Assembly (NCBI RefSeq): GCF_014306105.1
Contig: NZ_JACRVF010000004.1
Span: 124,001-188,000, forward strand
Direction of reading: 5' to 3'
Source of the DNA: Pontibacter cellulosilyticus
GTDB lineage: Bacteria > Bacteroidota > Bacteroidia > Cytophagales > Hymenobacteraceae
DNA length: 64,000 nucleotides
Shown here: positions 19,498 through 28,161 of the stretch, piece by piece
Position numbering within the stretch: the first letter of the stretch is position 1
How the letters are laid out: every line of letters begins with the position of its first letter
Program-made: the position numbers and the translations under genes
The notes under the pieces: model-generated
What the model was told of the DNA's origin: nothing
The model's database searches: none
Seen by the model: the letters and a program-made list of their open reading frames with translations, nothing else

Positions 19498-20199
19498 TTA
19501 GTTCTGTTTCCGGAAGTACACATTGTTGCTTATACTTTCCAGTTTAATGTCGGTGCCGCCGCCGTTTAAGGTGCCATTAAGCTCGTAGCCAACTAAGGGC
19601 GTTTTCTCTTTTTTGTTGGCAAAGGCAATGTCCATGTCGGTATATACCTCACCGGTTATCGTTTTCAGAGAAACGCCCGCCCCCTTTTTTGCTGCCCAGT
19701 TCATATCTACAAAGCCACTGATAGATTTAGCTGCTACCGGCCCAGTTACGCCTCTTATTTCGATGTCTCCGTTAATGGTTTCCACAGTCAGGTCTGCGTC
19801 GCGGGGTACAAATATTTCGTAATTAATGGTGCTGCAAGTATAGCTTCTGCTGCCATCACTGTAGGTAGAGTAGCCTTTGCTGTCAGGGCAATCTTCTGCT
19901 TTACCGTTTTTCATCAGCTCCTTATCGAAATCTACTTTTACACGGGCACTTTCCTGGTCTTCGTCAAAGTTCAATAGCAGGGCATCGTTTAGCTTACCGC
20001 CATTTACCTCGTAAGTAACTTTAACAGATGCCTCTTTTTTATCCCAGGCAGTTATTTTGATGTTGTCGCCAAACTTTAGTTGCAGGTCTACGCGCTTGTT
20101 AGCCGGCACCTTTAATGTTTTTTCTACTGTCTTTGGCTGTGCCTGCACCATACCTAGCAGCAGGAGCCAGCATATCAAAAGTAAGGTTAGTCTTTTCAT
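19498..20199 (-). CDS. Exported DUF4097-type beta-helix protein, copy 1
   Basis: A 233-residue protein with signal peptide (ends MVQAQ, about 21). The mature part is built of short beta strands with phrases typical of the DUF4097 (adhesin-like) family: NGDIEIRGVTGPVAAKSISG and LKTITGEVYTDMDIAF. The C-terminus, GGGTDIKLESISNNVYFRK, is shared with the upstream paralogue. An insert with two cysteines (about 103 and 121) could form a disulfide. It is the last gene of the ECF sigma operon, 45 bases after its paralogue. Its biochemical role is unknown; such proteins often accompany ECF sigma factors in Bacteroidota. Confidence 0.78.
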   Translation of the reverse strand: MKRLTLLLICWLLLLGMVQAQPKTVEKTLKVPANKRVDLQLKFGDNIKITAWDKKEASVKVTYEVNGGKLNDALLLNFDEDQESARVKVDFDKELMKNGKAEDCPDSKGYSTYSDGSRSYTCSTINYEIFVPRDADLTVETINGDIEIRGVTGPVAAKSISGFVDMNWAAKKGAGVSLKTITGEVYTDMDIAFANKKEKTPLVGYELNGTLNGGGTDIKLESISNNVYFRKQN

Positions 20200-20244
20200 G
20201 GTCTTATACTTTTATAAGGTGGTAAAACAGCTCTTGATAAATAA

Positions 20245-21078
20245 TTACTTGGCTTTCCGGATGTAGATGTTGTTGCTGATGGTATACAGGCTCATCTCCA
20301 CACCGCCACCGTTTGTTTTGCCATCTATTTTATTGTTGCCACCAACTCTTGCCAGGTTATCCCGGTTGGCGTTGGGCAGGTTCATGTCAAAGTCAGTGTA
20401 TACTTCGCCGGTGATAGTTTTCAGTTTAAAGTCGGCTTTGGTGCTGGCTGGCAGGGTAAGGTCAATAATGCCGCTCACCGTTGAGATAGAGGTAGGTTTG
20501 CTTTGGTTTACCTTGTCATACTTTACAATAAAATCGCCGGATGTAGATGTTGCCACCACAGGTCCTGACACGTTCGTAAGTGTAGCGCCTGCACTGTTCA
20601 GCTTCAGCTCAATCTCACCGTCAAGGTCTGTTACAGCCACATTGCTGCCTCCCCACGAGGTTTCCTGGTACATTACCGAAGCGTTTTTAGGCACCTTGAT
20701 CGTATACTTGTTGCTATGGCGCGAAGCCTGCGTAATGCGCATCGTATTGCCCTCTTTTGTAACCGAAAGCCCAATTTCTGTGTTGTCTTCGGCTGTATTG
20801 TAAAGCGGCTTCAGGCCCGCAGCACGCGCTGGTGCCGGTGTATACTTGCCTCCGTCTATTACCACCTCATCCGAGTTGTGCCCTACTATCTGCACATTGC
20901 TCTGGGTCATGGTGATAATGATCTTGCTGTCTTTGCTGTTGTTAATCTTTGCTTTGTAGGTAGCATTTTGCTTTGCCTGCGATGCGGATCGTCCCTCTCC
21001 GCCAGTACTGGTTTGTGCCAGTAGCGGTGCAGTAGTTAGCAATAGGCAAAGCGATGCCAGTAACATTGTCTTTTTCAT
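20245..21078 (-). CDS. Exported DUF4097-type beta-helix protein, copy 2
   Basis: A 277-residue protein with signal peptide (ends PLLAQ, about 22). It has the same strand-and-turn repeat pattern as the next gene and ends in the shared block LKTITGEVYTDFDMNLPNA...NGGGVEMSLYTISNNIYIRK. Its N-terminal half has no counterpart to the paralogue's cysteine insert. It sits 36 bases after the anti-sigma-like gene. The pair probably arose by tandem duplication and then diverged. It is likely envelope-located and part of the ECF response; a specific function cannot be given. Confidence 0.8.
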   Translation of the reverse strand: MKKTMLLASLCLLLTTAPLLAQTSTGGEGRSASQAKQNATYKAKINNSKDSKIIITMTQSNVQIVGHNSDEVVIDGGKYTPAPARAAGLKPLYNTAEDNTEIGLSVTKEGNTMRITQASRHSNKYTIKVPKNASVMYQETSWGGSNVAVTDLDGEIELKLNSAGATLTNVSGPVVATSTSGDFIVKYDKVNQSKPTSISTVSGIIDLTLPASTKADFKLKTITGEVYTDFDMNLPNANRDNLARVGGNNKIDGKTNGGGVEMSLYTISNNIYIRKAK

Positions 21079-21114
21079 GTTAGTGTGTGTTTTAAACTAA
21101 TTTTATGTATGATC

Positions 21115-21900
21115 TTATATCAGGATGCCGACTCCTTGGGCGGCTTTGTCTTTCACTATAGGCAATAAGTTCTTTTTCTCGGCAAGCTCCTGCAGAGGCT
21201 GCACTGCGCGTTTCTCTTTCATGTTTACCAGCATATCAATCAGGGTGATCTGCATGAGCGGGTCTGATTGCTGTTTCAGTGCCTGGATAAAAGCTTCCCG
21301 TACTTTCCTGTTTTCTTTAAACTGGTACAGAGCTTCACAGGCGGCCAGCCGCACATTCACGTTAGTATCATGGTTCATAGTGCTGATAAGCGCATCTACT
21401 ACCGCATCGTCCGGAGCCTTATCAAACTCCTGGCTTACCAGCTGTATGCGCTCACTGGCCGAATAACTGTTTTCAGGCGTAGCCAGTGCCTCTTTCAGGT
21501 CTTTCACGTCCTGGCGAAGTGCCGCCATTTCATTCTCCTGCGAAACGGTTTGCTGTTTTGCAAAGTAAAAGCCCGCCCAGAACACGCCCAGCAATAAAAG
21601 TATACTTGCAGCCACCCGCCATACTTTAGCACCGCTTGCCAAAGGCATAAAAAGCTGCTTTCCTTTTTGCTGCTGCTCCGGCTTCTCAATTTTAGCCAGT
21701 AGCCAATCGTCAGTTATACTTTCATCTAACAGTATCTCCTGCTGCTGAGCAAGGCCATTAAACTGGACTGCATGCTTGCGAAGGTGCTCCGGCAGTTCCT
21801 GCTCCTGGGTAAAATACTCGCGCAACCAGGCCTCTTCGGCCAGCGTGGTGTTGCCTTCGTAGTACTTATCCAGTAATGCTGCTATGCTATCTTGCTTCAT
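21115..21900 (-). CDS. Anti-sigma-factor-like membrane protein with HEAT repeats
   Basis: A 261-residue protein. A short N-terminal cytoplasmic part (about 1-90) with WLREYF.QEQELPEHLRKH resembles Bacteroidota anti-sigma starts. One membrane helix spans about 93-114. After a short coiled coil, residues about 150-255 form HEAT-like helical repeats (VNVRLAACEALYQF; DPLMQITLIDMLVNM; RAVQPLQELAEKK) on the other side of the membrane. It overlaps the sigma gene by 14 bases, so the two are coupled. It likely holds the sigma factor inactive and senses an envelope signal through the HEAT part. There is no zinc-binding HxxxCxxC motif. Confidence 0.82.
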   Translation of the reverse strand: MKQDSIAALLDKYYEGNTTLAEEAWLREYFTQEQELPEHLRKHAVQFNGLAQQQEILLDESITDDWLLAKIEKPEQQQKGKQLFMPLASGAKVWRVAASILLLLGVFWAGFYFAKQQTVSQENEMAALRQDVKDLKEALATPENSYSASERIQLVSQEFDKAPDDAVVDALISTMNHDTNVNVRLAACEALYQFKENRKVREAFIQALKQQSDPLMQITLIDMLVNMKEKRAVQPLQELAEKKNLLPIVKDKAAQGVGILI

Positions 21901-22399
21901 AATTCTCTAGCTTTAAATACCCGTCGCGTACACTTTTGCGGGCCCTCGAAAGTATAACCCGCATGTTGTTTACCGTCAGGTTTGTGATCTGCTCCATCTC
22001 CTCAAAAGTATAGCCCTCCACATCGCGCAGGTGAAGTATAAGCCGTTGCTGTTCCGGAAGAAGGCTAAGCAGATCCTGCACCTTGTTCACGCTGTCTGCC
22101 AGTTCGTAACTCTGGTAAGGCGATACCGTTTCCGAATCCAGCTCAAGCCCCGTTACATCTACCATGTGCTTTCTTTTCTTTGCCTTTAGCCTATCCAGGC
22201 ACAGGTTTTTAGTTACACTCATGGCAAAGGCCTCTATACTTTGGCAGGCATCAAGTTTTTCTTTATTAGACCAGAGTTTAAGAAACACATCCTGCAGCAC
22301 ATCCTCCGCCTCCTCCCTGCTCTGCAACAGGAAAGAGGCCAGCCGGTATAGCTTGTGTTTGGCAGGTAGTACCTTTTGCTTAAACTCTAGTAGATCCAT
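21887..22399 (-). CDS. ECF-type RNA polymerase sigma factor
   Basis: A 170-residue sigma-70 family protein with only regions 2 and 4. Region 2 contains EEAEDVLQDVFLKLW (about 30-44) and region 4 contains LLSLLPEQQRLILHLRDVEGYTFEEM and NNMRVILSRARKSVRDG. It heads an operon with the overlapping anti-sigma-like gene and two DUF4097 genes. A promoter-like element, TGTAATGTT-N13-CGTCTT, ends only 9 bases before the ATG, so the mRNA would be leaderless or nearly so. The same element precedes the TlpA-like gene, suggesting autoregulation and a small regulon. Confidence 0.95.
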   Translation of the reverse strand: MDLLEFKQKVLPAKHKLYRLASFLLQSREEAEDVLQDVFLKLWSNKEKLDACQSIEAFAMSVTKNLCLDRLKAKKRKHMVDVTGLELDSETVSPYQSYELADSVNKVQDLLSLLPEQQRLILHLRDVEGYTFEEMEQITNLTVNNMRVILSRARKSVRDGYLKLENYEAR

Positions 22400-22408
22400 T
22401 CAATTACA

Positions 22409-22436
22409 AAGACGACGCAGGTAGGTAAACATTACA
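22409..22436 (-). promoter_or_regulatory. ECF-type promoter of the sigma operon
   Basis: On the minus strand TGTAATGTT (22436-22428) and CGTCTT (22414-22409) are separated by 13 bases. The identical pair with identical spacing lies upstream of the TlpA-like gene. CGTC-containing -10 elements are typical of ECF sigma promoters. The gap to the ATG is 9 bases. Confidence 0.75.
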
Positions 22437-22522
22437 GCTGATTCTTAAATTTTCTAAAATATTTTTACAACCGCACTATCACACTGCACAGGTGCAAAAC
22501 TTAGGCGCACATCATACCACTC

Positions 22523-23608
22523 TTATTCCTCTATAATAGACTCTAACAACATCACAAGTTCCTCTCCCTTCAGGTCTTTGGCTATGATAACCCCATCCGG
22601 ATTAATCAGGAAATTGGCCGGCAACACCTGTATGCTATACTTTATGGCCACCTCATCCTCAAACCCTTTCAAATTCGACACGTTTGTCCAGGTCATGCTG
22701 TCTTTCTCGATGGCACCTAGCCACGCCTTTTCGTTTGTATCCAAAGAGACGGAGACAACTTCAAATCCTTTCTCTTTCAGCTCTTCGTAGGCACGGGCAA
22801 TGTTTGGGTGCTCCTTTCTGCAAGGCCCGCACCAACTCGCCCAAAAGTCCAGCAACACATATTTGCCTTTAAAACGCTCCAGGTTTATACTTCCCCCGGT
22901 AGCTAACCTCTGAGTAAACCCAATTGCTTTACTGCCTAGTTGTGTGGCCTTTGCGCCTTTTATTCTTGACAAGATGCTTTTACCCTCAGGACTGTCTTTC
23001 GCCCAATCTGGCAGTTGCTTATAATACTGTTCTACTGCTGATGGGTCTGTTAGCGAACTTGTGAGCCGGGTAAAGGCAAGTAAACTTAGAAATGAGTCTT
23101 TATGCTTACTGAAGTAATCAGAGGCTTTCTTAACATCATCGGTTTTTAAACTGTCAAAAAGTATAGCCAATTTATTTAACCCTGTCGTGTCGTTCTTAGC
23201 CGTAAGCTCGCCATACAACGGAAAATATTTTGGCCGCACCCTGTCGTTCTCAGTCAAAAGTAGAAAATCGTTCTGGAGCGGCGTTTGGTCTGTTCTGACA
23301 GCCGCCGCATCTACATACACTTGTAAGGTATTATTTGCCAGAAAAACTGCCGCAGGGCTAATAGCCTTGTTATCGGTGTAAAGTATGGCTGCAACCGGCT
23401 GCGTTAGCTTCTTATTCAGGGTTAGTTGCTTCTTATCCAGCGTCAGGCTATCAATATACTTTGTACCTGCAATTTCATATGCTATAAAGAGTTTGTTTGC
23501 CTTCTGAGTTTGATGGGGTGCTACAACCAATGTGTAGTAAAACTTGTGCTGTCCAAAGCCTGCGGATGCGGCAAACAGCAAAACCAACATTAAAACAACT
23601 TTTTTCAT
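22523..23608 (-). CDS. TlpA/ResA-like thioredoxin-fold lipid-side oxidoreductase with DUF4369-type N-terminus
   Basis: I start at the ATG giving MKKVVLML (361 residues); a TTG two codons earlier is in frame. A signal peptide (to about residue 19) is followed by an N-terminal beta domain resembling DUF4369 (about 20-115), a helical linker, and a thioredoxin-like domain (about 225-361) with the redox motif WCGPC (C260, C263) and the cis-proline in QVLPANFLI. This build is common for periplasmic disulfide reductases or cytochrome c maturation helpers in Bacteroidota. It has the same promoter-like element as the adjacent ECF sigma operon, so it is probably induced with it. Confidence 0.88.
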   Translation of the reverse strand: MKKVVLMLVLLFAASAGFGQHKFYYTLVVAPHQTQKANKLFIAYEIAGTKYIDSLTLDKKQLTLNKKLTQPVAAILYTDNKAISPAAVFLANNTLQVYVDAAAVRTDQTPLQNDFLLLTENDRVRPKYFPLYGELTAKNDTTGLNKLAILFDSLKTDDVKKASDYFSKHKDSFLSLLAFTRLTSSLTDPSAVEQYYKQLPDWAKDSPEGKSILSRIKGAKATQLGSKAIGFTQRLATGGSINLERFKGKYVLLDFWASWCGPCRKEHPNIARAYEELKEKGFEVVSVSLDTNEKAWLGAIEKDSMTWTNVSNLKGFEDEVAIKYSIQVLPANFLINPDGVIIAKDLKGEELVMLLESIIEE

Positions 23609-23653
23609 AGCCAATCAAACTTGTTAAACCCTTACTTAAACCATTATAATAAC

Positions 23654-23681
23654 AAGACGACCGAGCAGACATAACATTACA
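23654..23681 (-). promoter_or_regulatory. ECF-type promoter of the TlpA-like gene
   Basis: On the minus strand TGTAATGTT (23681-23673), 13 bases, then CGTCTT (23659-23654). The preceding AGC is also shared with the sigma-operon copy. It would give a leader of about 40 bases. I saw no third copy in the window. Confidence 0.72.
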
Positions 23682-23907
23682 GCTACAGGCAAATTTTCTG
23701 CAGCGCCAACCGGCATCAGCTGTGCCAATAGCTGAATTAAAGCCCTATTGCCGCAGCTGTTTTGATATAGCCTATTCCGTTATTTATCTATACAATACCC
23801 GCTTTAAGCTTTTTTACCAGCTCATTATTTTGACAACACCTTTAATATTAGTATACTTAGTTACCGAAAACTAAACTCATCAAACTTTAAACTAACCTTA
23901 CCATACT

Positions 23908-25554
23908 TTGAAAAGACGAAATTTTCTTGAACTATCAGCGCTGGGATTCGGAGGCTTAATGCTACCCTCCATTCCTGTATTCGGCGATATTGTATCGCCG
24001 GAGCGCTTGCTGGAGACCGTAGACTCGGCCCTGAAAAAGAAACTTGCCGATGTGGCCCTTAACACTGCAAAGTCTAAAGGCGCCTCTTACGCTGATGTGC
24101 GAATTGGCCGTTATCTGCAGCAGTATGTTTTTACCCGTGAGAAGCAGGTACAGAACATCGTAAACGCTGAATCTTATGGTGTGGGCGTGCGTGTACTGGC
24201 AAACGGCACTTGGGGCTTTGCCGCTACTTCGGATGTATCGGATAAAGGCGTAGCCAAAGCTGCTGAGCAGGCTGTTGCCATTGCTAAAGCTAACTCCAAA
24301 CTACAGAAAGAGCCGGTAAAATTAGCCCCTGTTAAAGGCTACGGCGAAGTAAGCTGGAAGACTCCTATTCAGAAAAATGCTTTCGAAGTGCCTGTAGGCG
24401 AGAAGGCTGACCTGCTGTTGGCTGCCAACGCCAAAGCCATGGAGAATGGCGCCAACTTCGTTAATTCGGCCCTGTTCCAAGTAAATGAGCAGAAGTATTT
24501 TGCCTCCACCGAGGGTTCTTATATCGATCAGGACGTGCACCGTATCTGGCCTAACTTCACTGTAACGGCTGTAGATAAGGCTAGTGGCAAGTTCAAGACC
24601 CGCGAAGCGCTAAGCGCGCCAATGGGTATGGGCTATGAGTACATGATCCCTAAGGCGTCTGAAAAGATAAAAGGACCGGAAGGCACCGGCTTGATGGGCT
24701 ATCGCTATGCTTATGATATGCTGGAAGACGCTGCTCTGGCCGCTAAGCAGGCGAAAGAGAAACTGACAGCTAAATCGGTGATGGCAGGCAAGTATGACTT
24801 AGTGCTGGACCCTAACCACCTTGGCTTAACTATCCACGAGTCTGTTGGTCACCCGCTGGAGCTGGACCGTGTACTTGGCTACGAAGCTAACTACGCTGGT
24901 ACTTCATTTGCCACGCTGGATAAGTGGAAGTCGAAGAACTTTAAGTATGGCTCTGATAAAGTAAACATTTTTGCCGATAAGACGCAGCCAGGATCGCTTG
25001 GCTATGTAGGCTGGGATGATGAAGGCGTGAAAACCAAGAAGTGGGATCTGATAAAGGACGGTATATTGGTGAACTACCAGGCCATCCGTGACCAGGCGCA
25101 TATCATTAACGAAGACGAATCTCATGGCTGCTGCTACGCCGACAGCTGGAGTTCAGTGCAGTTCCAGCGCATGCCAAACGTATCGCTGGCACCAGGCAAA
25201 GAGAAGATGAATGTGGATCAGTTAATAAGTGGTGTAGACAAAGGAATATATATCGCCGGCCGAGGCTCTTACTCTATCGACCAGCAGCGCTACAACTTCC
25301 AGTTCGGTGGCACTACTTTCCACGAGATTAAGAATGGTAAAATTGTTGGTCCGTTAGAAGACGTGGCTTACCAGAGCAATACCCAGGAATTCTGGAACTC
25401 CTGCGCCGGCTCCTGCGACGAAAGCGATTACCGCCTGTTCGGCTCGTTCTTCGACGGCAAAGGCCAACCAAGCCAGGTAAGCGCAGTATCACACGGCTCT
25501 GCCCACACCCGCTTTAACGGTGTAAACGTGATCAACACAGCGCGAAAAATTTAA
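23908..25554 (+). CDS. tldD: TldD-like metallopeptidase with twin-arginine signal
   Basis: A 548-residue TldD/PmbA family protein starting with TTG (no suitable ATG upstream). The N-terminus KRRNFLELSALGFGGLML has the twin-arginine consensus followed by a hydrophobic stretch, pointing to folded export by Tat. The catalytic HExxxH is HESVGH at 310-315. TldD and TldE form a heterodimeric barrel that degrades unfolded peptides and can mature modified peptides. The TldE-like partner follows, but a four-helix-bundle gene lies between them. The partner has no signal peptide, so it would be co-exported or act elsewhere. Confidence 0.9.
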   Translation: MKRRNFLELSALGFGGLMLPSIPVFGDIVSPERLLETVDSALKKKLADVALNTAKSKGASYADVRIGRYLQQYVFTREKQVQNIVNAESYGVGVRVLANGTWGFAATSDVSDKGVAKAAEQAVAIAKANSKLQKEPVKLAPVKGYGEVSWKTPIQKNAFEVPVGEKADLLLAANAKAMENGANFVNSALFQVNEQKYFASTEGSYIDQDVHRIWPNFTVTAVDKASGKFKTREALSAPMGMGYEYMIPKASEKIKGPEGTGLMGYRYAYDMLEDAALAAKQAKEKLTAKSVMAGKYDLVLDPNHLGLTIHESVGHPLELDRVLGYEANYAGTSFATLDKWKSKNFKYGSDKVNIFADKTQPGSLGYVGWDDEGVKTKKWDLIKDGILVNYQAIRDQAHIINEDESHGCCYADSWSSVQFQRMPNVSLAPGKEKMNVDQLISGVDKGIYIAGRGSYSIDQQRYNFQFGGTTFHEIKNGKIVGPLEDVAYQSNTQEFWNSCAGSCDESDYRLFGSFFDGKGQPSQVSAVSHGSAHTRFNGVNVINTARKI

Positions 25555-25573
25555 ATGAGTCTCGAGTTCTGAA

Positions 25574-25971
25574 TTCTGAGTCTTGAGTTATTTTTTAAAA
25601 TATGGCCGAAAGTATAGTTGCTACTAAGTCTTACAATTTTGCTTTGCGAATTATCAAACTTTATAAGCACCTGACGCAAGAGCAACGGGAATTTGTACTG
25701 GCAAAACAAGTTTTAAGAAGTGGTACATCTATAGGAGCAAATGTAGAAGAAGCACTCGGCGGCCAAAGTAAAGCCGACTTCAGACACAAATTAAGCATAG
25801 CCCTTAAAGAAGCCAGAGAAACGAGTTATTGGCTACGACTATTAAAAGACTCAGATTATGTAAAACCAGATGCCTTTAAAAGCATCCACAGCGAGTGTGA
25901 CGAGTTAATCAAAATCCTGCGAAGTATAATTCTCACTTCTCAGCAAAAAGAAAAAAACTCGTGACTCAGAA
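25574..25971. mobile_element. Inverted-repeat-flanked insertion carrying a four-helix-bundle gene
   Basis: TTCTGAGTCTTGAGTT at 25574-25589 is matched in inverted orientation by AACTCGTGACTCAGAA at 25956-25971 (14 of 16 positions). Further similar GTTCTGA units lie outside both (about 25565 and 25981-25988). The right repeat covers the gene's stop codon. The block separates tldD from tldE, which are usually neighbours. No transposase is encoded, so movement would need help in trans. The mobile nature is inferred. Confidence 0.5.
25602..25964 (+). CDS. Four-helix-bundle protein (S23/IVP, Avd-like family)
   Basis: A 120-residue all-helical protein. The blocks YNFALRIIKLYKHL, QVLRSGTSIGANVEEALGGQ, FRHKLSIALKEARETSYWLRLL and ECDELIKILRSII are the signature of the family first found in intervening sequences of 23S rRNA genes and related to Avd of diversity-generating retroelements. 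The pentameric bundle binds nucleic acid in known cases; its role here is unknown. It is flanked by inverted repeats and inserted between tldD and tldE. It carries two copies of AAGTATA, so it is not compositionally alien. Confidence 0.9.
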   Translation: MAESIVATKSYNFALRIIKLYKHLTQEQREFVLAKQVLRSGTSIGANVEEALGGQSKADFRHKLSIALKEARETSYWLRLLKDSDYVKPDAFKSIHSECDELIKILRSIILTSQQKEKNS

Positions 25972-26025
25972 CCCAAAACTCAGAACTGATATAGCAATTG
26001 GTTTCAATTTTAGAAGACATCAAAA

Positions 26026-27342
26026 ATGGCAATATTATCAAGAGAAGAAGCTCAGGCGATACTAAAGAAAGCGCTGAGTTTTTCGAAAGCTGACGAGTGT
26101 GAGATAACACTTAGCGGCAACAGTGGCGGCAACATCCGCTACGCACGTAACGAGGTATCTACCAGCGGTGCTGAAGAAAACACTACCATGGCTGTAGAGT
26201 CTCGTTTCGGCAAACGTTCCGGCGTGGCTACAATCAATGAGTTTGACGATAAGTCTTTAGAGAAGGTAATCCGCCGCTCTGAGGAGACAGCGCGCCTGGC
26301 ACCAGAAAGCCCGGAATATATAGAGTTCCTGGGGCCACAGGAGTATATCTCCACCAAAGCCCACTTTGACTCTACAGCTAAAATAGACCCGGCTTACAGA
26401 GCAGAGGCAGCCGCTAAAAGTATAAAAGCAGCCGCCGACAAAGGCCTGACAGCCGCTGGCTTCCTGGAGCACTACACCAACTTCACGTCGAAGATGAACA
26501 ACAAAGGCTTGTTCGCCTATCATCCGTCTACCTTCGTGGATTTCTCGGTAACTATGCGTACCGAAGACGGCACCGGTTCTGGCTATGTAACGCAGGACTT
26601 TTCGGATGTAAGCAAGCTGGATACAGGCAAAGCATCACAAATAGCCGCCGAGAAAGCAGCTAACTCGCGTAACGCTAAGGCGCTGGAGCCAGGTAAGTAT
26701 ACCGTTATTCTGGAGCCTGCCGCTTCTATCGACCTGCTGCAAAACATGTTCTTTAACATGGACCAGCGCAATGCCGAAGAAGGCCGCAGCTTCCTGAGCA
26801 AGCCGGGTGGCAAAACCAAGGTGGGCGAGAAGTTGGTGGATGAGCGTATCAATGTGTATTCTGATCCGTCGCACCCAGAAGTACCGGGTTCACCATTTGC
26901 TGGCGACGGCCGAGCGCAGAAAAAAATTACCTGGATAGACAAAGGCGTGGTGAAAAACCTGTACAACACCCGCTACTGGGCTTCTAACAAAGGAGCAGTG
27001 TCTGTTCCACCGCCAAGCAACGTGATCATGGAAGGCGGCAATTCTTCATTAGAGGATATGATTAAAAGCACTAAGCGCGGCATACTGGTTACGCGCCTGT
27101 GGTACATCCGCACCGTAGACCCACAAACGCTGCTCTACACCGGCCTTACCCGCGACGGTACGTTCTACATCGAAAACGGCAAGATCATGTACCCGGTAAA
27201 GAACTTCCGCTTTAACGAGAGCCCGATTATCATGCTGAATAACTTAGAGGCACTTGGCAAACCGCAACGCATCAACGGTAGCCTAATTCCGCCAATGAAG
27301 ATCCGTGACTTTACGTTCACGAGTTTATCAGATGCGGTATAA
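26026..27342 (+). CDS. tldE: TldE/PmbA-like partner protein
   Basis: A 438-residue protein of the TldD/PmbA family without the HExxxH motif, hence the non-catalytic subunit. It opens with MAILSREEAQAILKKALSFS and lacks any signal peptide, unlike its TldD partner. Motifs include GNIRYARNEVSTSG, the ESRFGKRSGVATINEFDD segment and the C-terminal PVKNFRFNESPIIMLNN. It works with TldD as a heterodimer in characterised systems. It follows the four-helix-bundle insertion by 61 bases. Confidence 0.9.
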   Translation: MAILSREEAQAILKKALSFSKADECEITLSGNSGGNIRYARNEVSTSGAEENTTMAVESRFGKRSGVATINEFDDKSLEKVIRRSEETARLAPESPEYIEFLGPQEYISTKAHFDSTAKIDPAYRAEAAAKSIKAAADKGLTAAGFLEHYTNFTSKMNNKGLFAYHPSTFVDFSVTMRTEDGTGSGYVTQDFSDVSKLDTGKASQIAAEKAANSRNAKALEPGKYTVILEPAASIDLLQNMFFNMDQRNAEEGRSFLSKPGGKTKVGEKLVDERINVYSDPSHPEVPGSPFAGDGRAQKKITWIDKGVVKNLYNTRYWASNKGAVSVPPPSNVIMEGGNSSLEDMIKSTKRGILVTRLWYIRTVDPQTLLYTGLTRDGTFYIENGKIMYPVKNFRFNESPIIMLNNLEALGKPQRINGSLIPPMKIRDFTFTSLSDAV

Positions 27343-27369
27343 TTGCTGCTGAATTACTAACTACTTTTC

Positions 27370-27440
27370 CTGTCATCTCGACGATAGGAGAGATCTGAAA
27401 TGAATTTGAATAAGATCTCTCACGTTGTTCGAGATGACAG
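27370..27440. repeat. REP-like palindromic element, copy A
   Basis: A 71-base hairpin element with perfect 12-bp ends, CTGTCATCTCGA (27370-27381) and TCGAGATGACAG (27429-27440), and an inner GAGAGATCT/AGATCTC stem. A related copy is at 31341-31421. It lies between tldE and the DUF4159 gene. Confidence 0.8.
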
Positions 27441-27465
27441 TTAGTTTAAAACCAAACCATAACCA

Positions 27466-28083
27466 GTGCAACCTTTCACCTTCGTGCGTCTGCAATACCG
27501 CTCCGGCAACTGGGATACCGACCCACGCATGCCGAGCAATTTGCTGCACTCGCTTATCCAGTACACCACGGTGCCGGTAAACGAGCAGGAGAAGGTGATT
27601 TCGCTGGAAAGTTCGGAGTTATTTAATTACCCTTTCAGTTACCTGAGCGGGCACAAGCTGGTGCAGTTTAACCAGAAGGAGCGGCAGAACTTTGAGACCT
27701 ATGTGAAGAATGGCGGCTTTGTGTTTGTAGACGACTGCAACCACGACATCGACGGGCTTTTTGCCAAGTCGTTTGAGGAGCAGATGCGGCAGATATTCGG
27801 AGCCAATGCGCTGAAGAAGATCCCGAATAACCATAAGCTCTACCGCAGCTTCTTTACGTTTGAGGAGGGGCCGCCAACTACGAGTTTTGAGCTGAACGGC
27901 TGGGGCGATGACCTAGTGCACGACTACCTCAAGGCAATAGAAGTAAACGGTCGCATAGCAGTACTCTACAGCAACAAAGACTATGGCTGCGAGTGGGATT
28001 ACGATTTTAGAAATAAGCGTTGGCTGGCTGAGGATAATACCAAGTTCGGTGTGAATATCATCATGTACGCGCTGACTAGCTAA
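27466..28083 (+). CDS. DUF4159 domain protein
   Basis: A 205-residue protein with a GTG start. The family signature is FTFVRLQYRSGNWDTDPRMP at the N-terminus, YVKNGGFVFVDDC in the middle and NEDYGCEWDYD-like residues near the end. DUF4159 has a glutamine-amidotransferase-like fold without a known enzymatic role, and typically neighbours MoxR, DUF58 and BatA genes, as here. It has no signal peptide. It appears to be the first gene of the MoxR operon. Confidence 0.9.
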   Translation: MQPFTFVRLQYRSGNWDTDPRMPSNLLHSLIQYTTVPVNEQEKVISLESSELFNYPFSYLSGHKLVQFNQKERQNFETYVKNGGFVFVDDCNHDIDGLFAKSFEEQMRQIFGANALKKIPNNHKLYRSFFTFEEGPPTTSFELNGWGDDLVHDYLKAIEVNGRIAVLYSNKDYGCEWDYDFRNKRWLAEDNTKFGVNIIMYALTS

Positions 28084-28161
28084 ACATTAAAGACCTCACA
28101 GCGTGCGCAGCTCCTGCGAGCGTCTAACATACTTACTACCAAAGTCATCACAAAATATAAA

